The notes: a model not told the origin generated them from the sequence alone. DNA of 13,031 nucleotides from Peptostreptococcaceae bacterium (GCA_013619035.1 JABXKX010000506.1:1-13031), one strand, 5' to 3'; numbered from the stretch's first letter, positions 1 through 7,025 are shown. Program-made: numbers and translations.

Positions 1-18
1 TTATAATCTCAAAATGAG

Positions 19-45
19 AACAATCTCATCTTGAGATTGTTTTTT
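19..45 (+). terminator. Intrinsic terminator of a gene upstream of the window
   Basis: A 10-bp stem (19-28 with 32-41, core CAATCTCA/TGAGATTG) closes a three-base TCT loop and runs into a T tract at 40-45. This is a standard rho-independent terminator on the plus strand. It presumably ends a gene lying left of the window and isolates the desulfidase gene that follows. Confidence 0.8.
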
Positions 46-47
46 AA

Positions 48-76
48 TTGTCACAGTCTCACAATGAGATTAGAAC
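48..76 (+). promoter_or_regulatory. Probable promoter with palindromic operator in the spacer (desulfidase gene)
   Basis: TTGTCA at 48-53 and TAGAAC at 71-76 are separated by exactly 17 bases, a plausible -35/-10 pair, although the -10 is weak (4 of 6). The spacer holds the palindrome TCTCA-CAA-TGAGA at 57-69. A near copy, TCTCA-AAA-TGAGA, lies at 7-19. A dyad between the two promoter boxes is a classic repressor site. The regulator is unknown. The expected transcript would start near 83 and give a leader of about 57 nt. Confidence 0.5.
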
Positions 77-104
77 GTGGAAATTCAATGATAATTGTTG
101 GCAT

Positions 105-132
105 CACTCTTGCTCTATATAAGAGTGGGGGG
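105..132 (+). promoter_or_regulatory. Leader hairpin next to the ribosome binding site of the desulfidase gene
   Basis: CACTCTT (105-111) pairs perfectly with AAGAGTG (121-127) over a 9-nt loop. The last stem base is the first G of the unusual G-run Shine-Dalgarno at 127-132, eight bases before the ATG at 140. The hairpin directly abuts the ribosome site and could tune initiation. It may also be chance in a short leader. Confidence 0.35.
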
Positions 133-139
133 AATAATT

Positions 140-1411
140 ATGAAACCAGAATTATTAGAATTACTTAAAAGAGAAGTAAAACCTGCAATGGGATGTACAG
201 AACCAGTAGCGGTAACTTTAGCGGTTGCTAAAGCCAGAGTGCTTGGGGAGCACCAGTCACTTACTCATTTAACAGTCGAAGTAAGTCCTAATATCTTTAA
301 GAATGGTCTATCGGTTGGTATACCAAAATCTGATGAAGTAGGTATTGCTGTAGCAAGTGCAATTGGTGCTGTATCAGGAGATCCTGATTATGGGTTAAAA
401 ATATATGAAACGATTAATGAAGATGATATTATATTGGCTAAATCACTTATAGCAGATGGAAAATTAAAAGTTGGCATAGCCGATACTGAGGAAAAAGTAT
501 TTGTAAGAGTTGTTATGAACTCGAAAGATAAAGAAACAGTTCTTATCTTATCAGGCCTTCATAATCATTTTGCCTATGCCAGTCATAACGGTAAAATACT
601 ATTTAATCAGCCTTTAATAAGAAATTCAGAGGCCTTCGATATCAGACAGTTTTCTATTGATGAGTTAATTGATGAAGTGGAAAACTCGAAATTCGAAGAA
701 CTTGAATTTTTACTAGAAGGTTTAGTAATGAATGAAATGATTTCTAAAGCGGGTCTTGAAAATAAACTAGGATTAGGTGTTGGTTATTCGACTAAAGGTG
801 CTATAGATAAAGGGCTTTTAGGCAATGATTTAGCAAATAAAGCCATGTATTATACTGCTGCTGCATCTGATGCTAGAATGTCTGGTATTTCATTACCGGT
901 GATGAGTTCTAATGGTAGTGGGAATAATGGTTTAACAGCAATATTACCGCTTCTTGCTTATAGAGATCAGTTCAATACATCAGATGAACTGATGGTAAAA
1001 GCTTTAGGCATCAGTCATTTAATAAATTGTTATATCAAATCAGAAATTGGACGACTGTCTGCACTTTGCAGTTGTGGAATTTCCGCGGCTACTGGTGCTG
1101 GTGCAGCTATGACTTGGTTAATGGATGGTGACAGATCTCAAATCGGTGGCACAATTCAAAATATGATTGCCAATCTTAGTGGTATGATTTGTGATGGGGC
1201 TAAAAACAGCTGTGCATTAAAACTTGCAACCGCCGCATCAACAGGTGTACATGCAGCCATATGGGCATTAAGTGATACTAAATCTCCAGCGCATGATGGC
1301 ATTATTGGTAAGACTGTTGAGCAGAGTGTTAGAAATCTAGGTATACTCAGTCAAAAGGGTATGCAACTCACAGATTCAACGATATTAGATATTATGCAAA
1401 ATATGCAATAA
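140..1411 (+). CDS. cyuA: L-cysteine desulfidase family protein (CyuA / UPF0597)
   Basis: This 423-residue cytoplasmic protein belongs to the UPF0597/CyuA family, whose studied members break L-cysteine into pyruvate, ammonia and sulfide using an iron-sulfur cluster; some act on serine. The family landmarks are all visible: MGCTEP at residues 17-22, SSNGSGNNG at 256-264, the cysteine pair in ALCSCGIS (C310, C312), and GMICDGAKNSCALK from 348 (C351, C358). C19, C310/C312 and C351 are the likely cluster ligands. The frame could be opened at 95, but the ATG at 140 has the G-rich ribosome site at 127-132 and begins the normal family N-terminus. It is monocistronic, lying between terminators at 19-45 and 1418-1460. 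Substrate (cysteine versus serine) is inferred from the family, not seen. Confidence 0.87.
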   Translation: MKPELLELLKREVKPAMGCTEPVAVTLAVAKARVLGEHQSLTHLTVEVSPNIFKNGLSVGIPKSDEVGIAVASAIGAVSGDPDYGLKIYETINEDDIILAKSLIADGKLKVGIADTEEKVFVRVVMNSKDKETVLILSGLHNHFAYASHNGKILFNQPLIRNSEAFDIRQFSIDELIDEVENSKFEELEFLLEGLVMNEMISKAGLENKLGLGVGYSTKGAIDKGLLGNDLANKAMYYTAAASDARMSGISLPVMSSNGSGNNGLTAILPLLAYRDQFNTSDELMVKALGISHLINCYIKSEIGRLSALCSCGISAATGAGAAMTWLMDGDRSQIGGTIQNMIANLSGMICDGAKNSCALKLATAASTGVHAAIWALSDTKSPAHDGIIGKTVEQSVRNLGILSQKGMQLTDSTILDIMQNMQ

Positions 1412-1417
1412 AATAGG

Positions 1418-1460
1418 AAAAGGTTTTGACAACAAAGGTATACAGTCAAGCCTTTTTTTT
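1418..1460 (+). terminator. Intrinsic terminator after the desulfidase gene
   Basis: The arms 1418-1430 (AAAAGG then TTTTGAC) and 1445-1456 (GTCAAG then CCTTTT) pair over about 12 bp with a single bulged T and one U-G pair. The loop is 14 nt and the T run lasts to 1460. It begins 6 bases after the stop codon. Confidence 0.75.
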
Positions 1461-1499
1461 ATGTTTTTTTTGGTGTAGAATATGATGGAGGAGGGACTT

Positions 1500-1886
1500 A
1501 TGAATATTTCATCTCAGATTACATTTTTATATTTTAATGATTACCAAGCAGGTTGTGAGTTCTTAGAGTCTGTTTTAGAATTAGAACCCGTGTATGATCC
1601 TGGTTGGGCTAAAGTGTTTAGATCAGTTGGTAATTCATATATTGGTGCCGTTAAAGCCAGTGAAGGTTCTATTGATGGTCAAAAAAAGGGCGGCGTTTTG
1701 GTCAGCTTAACAGTAGATGATGTGACGCACTACTACGATCGGTTTAAATCTCAAAAGGTAACCGATTTATCGGAAATAAAGTATTTTGAGGATATTGGAT
1801 TAAGGTCATTCTTTTTCAAAGGGCCTGAAGGATATGACTTTGAAATACAAGAGTTCTTAAATCCAGAACTAAAAGACTTATTCTAG
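1500..1886 (+). CDS. VOC (glyoxalase/bleomycin-resistance fold) family protein
   Basis: This 128-residue protein has the vicinal-oxygen-chelate layout: an N-terminal beta strand and helix (ITFLYFNDYQAGCEFLES, residues 7-24), a central GVLVSLTVDDV strand (65-75), and the closing FFFKGPEGYDFEIQEF (104-119), whose final glutamate is the usual metal position. Such proteins include glyoxalases, dioxygenases and antibiotic-binding proteins; nothing here fixes the substrate. The frame also opens at 1482, but the ATG at 1500 is chosen because GGAGGAGGG lies at 1487-1494. A TAGAAT at 1476-1481 may be the -10 box of the operon, with no good -35 because the preceding sequence is a T tract. It is the first gene of an operon with YigZ and NadE; its stop codon runs into the next ribosome site. 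Confidence 0.75.
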   Translation: MNISSQITFLYFNDYQAGCEFLESVLELEPVYDPGWAKVFRSVGNSYIGAVKASEGSIDGQKKGGVLVSLTVDDVTHYYDRFKSQKVTDLSEIKYFEDIGLRSFFFKGPEGYDFEIQEFLNPELKDLF

Positions 1887-1893
1887 GAGAGAT

Positions 1894-2541
1894 ATGAAAA
1901 ATTTTAAAACCGTTTATCAAGAAGCAGATAGTCTTGACGTGATTAAGAAATCGAAATTTATTGGTTATATCAAACCTATAAAAACCGTTGAAGAAGCTCA
2001 AGCATTTATTGAAGTCATCCGAAAGAAACATTGGGATGCCAGTCATAATGTGCCTGTTTATGTGTTAGGTGATCAATTTCAAGTACAAAAATACAGTGAT
2101 GATGGTGAACCGTCTGGTACGGCGGGTGTACCAATTCTTAATATATTAAAAAATGAAGGTATTACGGATGTTGTGATTGTTGTCACGCGTTACTTTGGTG
2201 GAGTTAAACTGGGTACTGGTGGTTTGGTTAGAGCGTATAGTCAAAGCGCTAAATCTGCGTTGTCAGAAGCAAAAGTGATTGAAATGTTGGTTTATCAGAA
2301 GGTGCATGTGTCGATGAATTATACACTTCATGGTAAATTTCAAAATTATTTAAGTTTAAATCCAGAGTATTTGGTAGAGGATACTCTATACACCGATGGT
2401 GTTGAAACGGTTCTTTATATCGGGATAGATAATTTAGAATCATTTAAGAGTAAAGTTATTGATATGACCAATGCTCAAGTTGTTATAGTGGATGGTGACG
2501 AAGAGATGTTACCGATTTCAGATGGGGTCTGGATAAGATAG
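1894..2541 (+). CDS. yigZ: YigZ / IMPACT family protein
   Basis: This 215-residue member of the YigZ/IMPACT family shows the signature DDGEPSGTAG at residues 69-78 and RYFGGVKLGTGGLVRAY at 99-115. The N-terminal half is the UPF0029 (ribosomal S5-like) domain; the C-terminal part is the smaller ferredoxin-like domain of bacterial members. The eukaryotic relative IMPACT regulates the translation kinase GCN2. The bacterial role is not settled, so translation or nucleic-acid binding is only inferred. Length is normal. The ribosome site GGAGAG begins inside the stop of the VOC gene, and nadE follows after a 9-base gap, so the three genes are one transcription unit. Confidence 0.9.
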   Translation: MKNFKTVYQEADSLDVIKKSKFIGYIKPIKTVEEAQAFIEVIRKKHWDASHNVPVYVLGDQFQVQKYSDDGEPSGTAGVPILNILKNEGITDVVIVVTRYFGGVKLGTGGLVRAYSQSAKSALSEAKVIEMLVYQKVHVSMNYTLHGKFQNYLSLNPEYLVEDTLYTDGVETVLYIGIDNLESFKSKVIDMTNAQVVIVDGDEEMLPISDGVWIR

Positions 2542-2550
2542 GAGACAGTT

Positions 2551-3288
2551 ATGATAGAAAAAAGAGTAGAACATGTAGTGAATTGGTTAAAAGAACAAGT
2601 AGAATTATCTCATACAAATGGTATATTGGTAGGTTTATCAGGTGGTATAGATTCATCAGTGGTGGCCTGTTTAATCAAACGAGCATTTCCTGAGAATTCT
2701 ATTGGTGTTATATTGCCATGTAAAAGTAATGATAAAGACAAAACAGATGCTGAAGCTGTTGCTGAGGCATGTGGTATTGATTACATAGAAGTTGAATTAT
2801 CAGATGCACATAAGAATATATTTGATGCAGTTACAAAAGCACTGGGTGATCGAGGAGAAAAACGTCGTTTAACAGATGCTAACTTAAGAGCAAGACTGCG
2901 TATGAGTACACTATATACAGTCGGTAATGATATGGGTTATTTAGTTGCTGGAACGGATAATGCTGCAGAACTTCTGACAGGTTATTTCACTAAATATGGT
3001 GATGGTGGTGTGGATATTTTACCATTGGCACATTTGACTAAAAGAGAAGTGTTCGAGTGGGCTAAATACTTAGGTGTCCCTCAATCGGTAATTGACAGAC
3101 AACCATCTGCTGGACTTTGGGAAGGTCAAACAGATGAATCTGAAATGGGAGTTACTTACAATGCCATTGATGATTATATTGAAGGTAAACCAGTGTCTGA
3201 TGAGGATAAGAAAATAATTGTAAGAATGAATACTGTTACTGAGCATAAACGTGTGATGCCACCTATGCCAAAACCATTTAATGACTAA
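2551..3288 (+). CDS. nadE: NAD(+) synthetase, ammonia-dependent
   Basis: This 245-residue NadE makes NAD from nicotinate adenine dinucleotide, ATP and ammonia, the last step of NAD synthesis, in the cytoplasm. Visible are the ATP-pyrophosphatase P-loop LSGGIDSS at residues 29-36, the VAGTDNAAELLTGYFTKYGD region from 132 with the adenylate and metal-binding residues, and PSAGLWEGQTDESEMG at 185-200. There is no N-terminal nitrilase/glutaminase domain, so it should use free ammonia rather than glutamine. AGGAG lies six bases before the ATG. It closes the VOC-yigZ-nadE operon, and a terminator starts 6 bases after the stop. Confidence 0.95.
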   Translation: MIEKRVEHVVNWLKEQVELSHTNGILVGLSGGIDSSVVACLIKRAFPENSIGVILPCKSNDKDKTDAEAVAEACGIDYIEVELSDAHKNIFDAVTKALGDRGEKRRLTDANLRARLRMSTLYTVGNDMGYLVAGTDNAAELLTGYFTKYGDGGVDILPLAHLTKREVFEWAKYLGVPQSVIDRQPSAGLWEGQTDESEMGVTYNAIDDYIEGKPVSDEDKKIIVRMNTVTEHKRVMPPMPKPFND

Positions 3289-3294
3289 ATTTAC

Positions 3295-3319
3295 GGGAAA
3301 CGAAAGTTTCCCTGTTTTT
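3295..3319 (+). terminator. Intrinsic terminator after nadE
   Basis: GGGAAAC (3295-3301) and GTTTCCC (3306-3312) form a perfect 7-bp stem with a GAAA tetraloop, followed by TG and five Ts. It ends the VOC-yigZ-nadE operon. Nothing similar separates the next three genes. Confidence 0.85.
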
Positions 3320-3365
3320 ATGCATACTTTTTGTGAAAATGGGTATTTTTTCTATAGGTGATGAT

Positions 3366-4232
3366 ATGATAATGAGATTTAGACCAGAAGATTTTGAAGA
3401 ATGTTTAATGAGCTTACCCATTGAAAATTGGTTGTTCGTTGATACGGATAAGTATTATGACAGTGTAGAGTCAAGTGGCTTGCTACGGCCGAAAATGCTT
3501 ATTTCTCATTTGAGTGAATTAAAAGGGATTCAAGTAAATGACCAGGTTGTTATAAATGCATTTACTGACTTTAATGATATTTTTAACTCAAAAACATTAA
3601 GTCCTACATTCCGTATCATACTGGAAAAAGCAAGAGATATGTCTGTTAAACGGTATCAGACCTTGGGCTGTCATTTGATGAATCATAAAAATGATCCAAT
3701 TCTTTTTCCGTATTTAGTAGCCATTGATGCAAAGGTAATACTTAAGAGTTATATCAAAGAAAGAGTAATTGAATTTAGAGCTTATACATTTAATGAACAT
3801 AAATCTATGAATCGTTACAATGAGTTATTTTATAAGTTATGTTTTGAAAATATAGATTTTGACATATTTAAGTCGGATATCGTTATCTTTGAGAAGAATG
3901 ATTATCATATGAAGTTTTCTTATTTTATCGGTATGACATATAATAAGGGTAATATTACATCGTTTAGGTATGCTTTGATGTTACCAACAAAACGAGTCAT
4001 GAGATGTGATGCTTTTGAAAGTTTGTTTTTAGGTCATTCACTGGAATTTAATGATCAACTGAAGACGACGATGAGGAATATTTTTTATAATGAAATAAAG
4101 ATGCTTAGGCTCACTATTAATCATAAAGTTTATTCAGAAGAAATATTTGAAGAGTTGATATGGAAAGTTGTATATGATTTGATTGAAAGGAGTAGAAATG
4201 ACGAAAAGGGACAGAATCAAACGACGAATTGA
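3366..4232 (+). CDS. Unrecognised protein encoded upstream of adenine deaminase
   Basis: I do not recognise this family. It is a 288-residue, probably cytoplasmic protein with no signal peptide, long hydrophobic segment or cysteine motif. It is rich in Phe, Tyr, Lys, Asp and Met and has a hydrophilic tail ending NDEKGQNQTTN. The frame opens at 3333, but the start is placed at the ATG at 3366 because AGGTGA lies at 3356-3361; the ATG at 3372 (MRFRPEDFEECL) is an equally fair choice, with better spacing. It begins 47 bases after the nadE terminator, so it needs its own promoter, but no convincing -35/-10 pair is visible. Its last 35 bases overlap the adenine deaminase gene, so the two are translationally coupled. 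Being first in an operon with adenine deaminase and a selenoprotein is the only clue to its role. Confidence 0.75.
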   Translation: MIMRFRPEDFEECLMSLPIENWLFVDTDKYYDSVESSGLLRPKMLISHLSELKGIQVNDQVVINAFTDFNDIFNSKTLSPTFRIILEKARDMSVKRYQTLGCHLMNHKNDPILFPYLVAIDAKVILKSYIKERVIEFRAYTFNEHKSMNRYNELFYKLCFENIDFDIFKSDIVIFEKNDYHMKFSYFIGMTYNKGNITSFRYALMLPTKRVMRCDAFESLFLGHSLEFNDQLKTTMRNIFYNEIKMLRLTINHKVYSEEIFEELIWKVVYDLIERSRNDEKGQNQTTN

Positions 4233-5928
4233 TTTGGCTGCGGGTAGAGATACCTTAGAATTGGTTCTTAAGAATTGCAGAATCATTAATGTTTTCAGTC
4301 ATGAAATCATAGAAGGTGATATTGGTATCGATTCTGGAAAAATAATCGGTATAGGACATTATAAAGGTCGTGAAGAAATTGATATGAATGGCAGATACGT
4401 TGCTCCCGGATTAATCGATAGCCATGAACATCTAGAATCGGCTATGGTAACACCAGCACAAATGTCTAGAGTAGTTGTTCCGAGAGGTACAACAACGATT
4501 ATAGCCGATCCTCATGAGATTGCAAATGTCTGTGGTATTAGAGGCATTGAATTTATGATGGACTCTGTTAAAGAGTCACCTTTGAATGTATTTTTTATGT
4601 TGCCATCTTGTGTGCCTGCAACGTCATTTGAAACTTCAGGTGCTAAATTATTAGCAGAAGACTTAGAAGAGTTAATGGGTCTAGAGAATGTTTTAGGTCT
4701 TGGAGAAATGATGGATTTTCCAGGTGTGATAGAGGGCAGAGAAGATATCATCGATAAGATGATGTTGGCTCAAGATAAAATCATAGATGGTCATGGACCA
4801 ATCATTCAAGGGAATGATTTAAATGCTTATATTATCAATGGTATTAAAACCGATCATGAATGTGACACTTTGGCTGATATGAAAGCGCGTTTAGACCGAG
4901 GTATGTATATTGCCATAAGAGAAGGGTCTGCAGCTAGAAATCTTAAAACTCTAATTCATGGTGTGACACTGAGCAATTCAAGACGTTGTACATTATGTAC
5001 AGATGATAAAAATCCTGAAGATATTTTAAGGGAAGGTCATATTGATTACAGTATTAGAAAAGCCATTGAGTTAGGAGTCGATCCTATCACAGCGATACAA
5101 ATGGCTACCATTAATACCGCAGAGTGTTATTATTTAAGAGATATTGGTGCCATTGCGCCAGGGTATGATGCGGATCTAATTGTGATTGATGATTTAAAAG
5201 CATTTAATGTCAAAGAAGTTTATAAAAAAGGTATTAAGGTTGCAGAAAATGGTAAAGCACTATTTGATGTTAAAGAAACAGAAACGGATGATGTTGTTGG
5301 AACAGTGAATATCAAACCCGTTTTTTTAGAAGATTTAAGAATCCACTTAGAGTCTGATATCGTTAATGTTATCAGTGTGTTGCCATTTAGTTTGGTAACA
5401 GAAAGAAACATTAGAAAAGTACATATCAGCAAAGAGGGTTATTTTGAAAAACATAAACATATTGATATTGTAAAGTTAGCGGTTATTGAAAGACATAATG
5501 CGACCGGTAATATCGGTTTGGGTTTAGTAGAAAATTTTAAAATAAAAAATGGTGCAATTGCTTCTACGATTGGTCATGATTCCCATAACTTAATTGTTAT
5601 AGGTGATAATGATGAAGATATGTTAAAAGCGATTAATGCAGTTGAAGCATTAGAAGGTGGCATAGCAGTGGTTCAGAACGGACAAGTAGAGGCTCTTCAA
5701 CTTAGAATTGCTGGTCTGATGTCTGATCAACCGATGGAGTTTGTAGCAAGTCGTCTAAAAGAATTATTAAAAATAGCACGTGAATCACTTGGTGTTAATG
5801 AGAAGATAGATCCGTTTATGACTTTAAGTTTCTTGGCTTTACCGGTGATTCCAGATATTAAATTGACTGATAAAGGTTTGTTTGATGTTCAAAAATTCGA
5901 TTTTATAGATATAGAGGTGAAAGAATGA
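4198..5928 (+). CDS. ade: Adenine deaminase (Ade, amidohydrolase superfamily)
   Basis: This 576-residue cytoplasmic enzyme deaminates adenine to hypoxanthine in purine salvage and breakdown. The amidohydrolase landmarks are present: PGLIDSHEH (metal ligands H76 and H78), RGTTTIIADPHEIAN (96-110, with D104 and H106), GLGE ending at E170, DGHG with H199, KTDHE with H220 and E221, and CTDD at 267-270. The C-terminal part has GHDSHN and the IAGLMSDQP helix typical of bacterial Ade rather than of dihydroorotases. Length matches the family. The frame is open from 4183, but the ATG at 4198 follows AAAGGAG at 4186-4192 with good spacing. The start overlaps the preceding gene by 35 bases and the stop TGA overlaps the next ATG (ATGA), so it is the middle gene of a coupled operon. 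Confidence 0.93.
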   Translation: MTKRDRIKRRIDLAAGRDTLELVLKNCRIINVFSHEIIEGDIGIDSGKIIGIGHYKGREEIDMNGRYVAPGLIDSHEHLESAMVTPAQMSRVVVPRGTTTIIADPHEIANVCGIRGIEFMMDSVKESPLNVFFMLPSCVPATSFETSGAKLLAEDLEELMGLENVLGLGEMMDFPGVIEGREDIIDKMMLAQDKIIDGHGPIIQGNDLNAYIINGIKTDHECDTLADMKARLDRGMYIAIREGSAARNLKTLIHGVTLSNSRRCTLCTDDKNPEDILREGHIDYSIRKAIELGVDPITAIQMATINTAECYYLRDIGAIAPGYDADLIVIDDLKAFNVKEVYKKGIKVAENGKALFDVKETETDDVVGTVNIKPVFLEDLRIHLESDIVNVISVLPFSLVTERNIRKVHISKEGYFEKHKHIDIVKLAVIERHNATGNIGLGLVENFKIKNGAIASTIGHDSHNLIVIGDNDEDMLKAINAVEALEGGIAVVQNGQVEALQLRIAGLMSDQPMEFVASRLKELLKIARESLGVNEKIDPFMTLSFLALPVIPDIKLTDKGLFDVQKFDFIDIEVKE

Positions 5929-6158
5929 GAGTAGTCAGTATTGAATATTGTACATCGTGAGGTTACACACCTAAGGCAGTTCGCCTTGCAAGTATTTTTT
6001 TAGAAAATAAGAAAAATCAGATCACAGAACTTAAGATTATTCCTTCTTCTAATGGTGTTTTTGAAGTGAAGTTTGATAACGAAGTCATGTTTTCAAAAAT
6101 CAAAGAAGGAAGATTTCCAACTGATGTAGAGATGAATGACATGACAAAAGATATTTAA
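5925..6158 (+). CDS. SelW/Rdx-family selenoprotein with in-frame UGA (selenocysteine)
   Basis: This 77-residue frame is uninterrupted except for one TGA at 5958-5960 (codon 12), which falls exactly where SelW/SelT/SelH (Rdx) proteins carry selenocysteine. The N-terminus reads RVVSIEYCTS-U-GYTPKAVRL, giving the C-x-x-U redox motif at C9 and U12 after the first beta strand. The rest matches the Rdx thioredoxin-like fold: GVFEVKFDNE (44-53) followed by VMFSKIKEGRFPTDVEM (54-70), like the GFFEV and HSKKKGDGYVDTE segments of animal SelW. SelW-type proteins are small cytosolic redox proteins of uncertain substrate. The ATG sits in ATGA, overlapping the stop of adenine deaminase, with GAGGTGA at 5914-5920 as ribosome site. 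A SECIS-like hairpin follows the UGA and a terminator lies 8 bases past the stop. No frameshift or second lesion is seen, which argues against a dead CxxC gene. The selA/B/C/D machinery is not in this window, so Sec use is inferred. Confidence 0.85.
5958..5988 (+). promoter_or_regulatory. UGA selenocysteine codon with bacterial SECIS-like hairpin
   Basis: After the UGA at 5958-5960 come 11 bases and then a 17-nt hairpin at 5972-5988. AAGGC (5973-5977) pairs with GCCTT (5983-5987), extended by a U-G pair (5972/5988), with loop AGTTC at 5978-5982. The 11-nt gap and 17-nt size equal the minimal SECIS of E. coli fdhF as I recall it, and the loop has a G in its second position as bacterial SECIS loops usually do. 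A short lower stem TAC/GTA (5964-5966 with 5992-5994) may add to it. The bulged U of the E. coli element is absent. Confidence 0.7.
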
Positions 6159-6166
6159 TGACAAAT

Positions 6167-6190
6167 AAAAGCCCTCAACTGAGGGCTTTA
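6167..6190. terminator. Bidirectional intrinsic terminator between converging operons
   Basis: AAAGCCCTC (6168-6176) and GAGGGCTTT (6181-6189) form a perfect 9-bp stem with loop AACT, flanked by A's on the left and T's on the right. It can stop the selenoprotein operon on the plus strand and the PadR-DUF2812 operon on the minus strand. It overlaps the DUF2812 stop codon by three bases. Confidence 0.85.
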
Positions 6191-6688
6191 TTCATGCAAA
6201 ATACTTTGACTTTTAAGTTGTTTAATTTTTCTGTAGTTCTTGTAACAATAAAAACCGAGTAATAATGCTAATGACAGGTTTATAAAACCAAAACTAACAT
6301 TGCTAAAAGAAAGTGATACATTCATTAATGCAATAACACCTTGTAAGCTCATAATACTTTTATAATGTTTTATACGAGACTCTCTATCACTATGAATTTC
6401 AAAAGGTCCAAGTTCTGTTTTTTTTCTGAAATAAACCCAACGGAAGTATGAATCTACATATTCAACACCTAATTCCTTTACAAACTCAATGTATTCTTTA
6501 CTTTCAAGATGACTTGGTACTTGATCTAAAAATTGTATTCTATAAGTATAGTCCCCTGGATTACAACGTTCAAAGTGATAAGTGATAAAATTATATTTAC
6601 GTAAAGCATAACCTTTTGAAACCATTTCATTTAACCATTTTTCTTCTTTTTCATAATCTGCATACAATTTAATTACTTTATGAAGCAT
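6188..6688 (-). CDS. DUF2812 membrane protein, PadR partner
   Basis: This 166-residue protein has an N-terminal soluble domain with the DUF2812 pattern (EEKWLNEMVSKGYALR at residues 15-30, then PGDYTYRIQF and YFRWVYFRKK). Two hydrophobic stretches follow (about 113-128 and 131-149) and a basic tail. DUF2812 genes are commonly found next to PadR regulators; the molecular role is unknown. A GTG at 6697 could extend the frame, but the ATG at 6688 is chosen because AGGAGG lies at 6697-6702 with correct spacing. The gene overlaps the end of the PadR gene by 11 bases, so the two are translated together. It would sit in the cytoplasmic membrane with the DUF2812 domain most likely inside the cell. 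Confidence 0.8.
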   Translation of the reverse strand: MLHKVIKLYADYEKEEKWLNEMVSKGYALRKYNFITYHFERCNPGDYTYRIQFLDQVPSHLESKEYIEFVKELGVEYVDSYFRWVYFRKKTELGPFEIHSDRESRIKHYKSIMSLQGVIALMNVSLSFSNVSFGFINLSLALLLGFYCYKNYRKIKQLKSQSILHE

Positions 6689-7013
6689 TAAAATCACCTC
6701 CTGTTATATTGACTCCGCATAAATACAGTTCTTTTAATCGTTCTATTTCACTTTGTACAACTTGAGTACCTAAGGGTGTAATAAGATATTCCTTTTTCCC
6801 TTTGGTTTTTACTTCAGAATACAGTTGTATCCATTCTTTCTTTAGAAGTGTATTAATGGCACCGTATAGAGTACCCGATCCTAAAACAACTCTATTATGA
6901 CTTAGTTCGGTCACCAATTGCATGATACCATAACCATGTAGTGGTGTATTTAAAGCTAAAAGAATGTAATAAACAGCTTCTGTTAGTGCATTTCTTGTAT
7001 TTGATTCTGGCAT
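6678..7013 (-). CDS. PadR-family transcriptional regulator
   Basis: This 111-residue winged-helix protein has the core PadR pattern: AVYYILLALNTPLHGYGIMQ (residues 13-32), GSGTLYGAINTLLKKEWIQ with the recognition helix (45-63), the wing KGKKEYLITPLG, and a short C-terminal dimerisation helix. It is a compact PadR-s2-type repressor. AAGGAGG lies seven bases before the ATG. The promoter upstream contains two matching palindromes, one between the -35 and -10 boxes, so it very probably represses itself and the overlapping DUF2812 gene. The inducer is not evident; relatives respond to phenolic acids, drugs or cell-envelope stress. Confidence 0.92.
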   Translation of the reverse strand: MPESNTRNALTEAVYYILLALNTPLHGYGIMQLVTELSHNRVVLGSGTLYGAINTLLKKEWIQLYSEVKTKGKKEYLITPLGTQVVQSEIERLKELYLCGVNITGGDFNAS

Positions 7014-7025
7014 AAGACCTCCTTG

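Noticed and set aside
1426..1454. TTGACA at 1426-1431 as the -35 of the VOC operon
   Set aside because: It is part of the cyuA terminator stem and has no -10 box at 16-18 bases.
1816..2443. Minus-strand open frames inside the VOC and YigZ genes, and similar ones inside ade and the methyltransferase
   Set aside because: They lie antisense within well-supported genes, lack ribosome sites and show no family signatures.
5925..6158. Reading the UGA as a nonsense mutation in a dead CxxC gene
   Set aside because: The UGA is the only interruption, lies exactly at the Sec position of SelW, is followed by a well-spaced hairpin, and the rest of the frame is intact with ribosome site and terminator. 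It remains the main alternative until the sel genes are checked.
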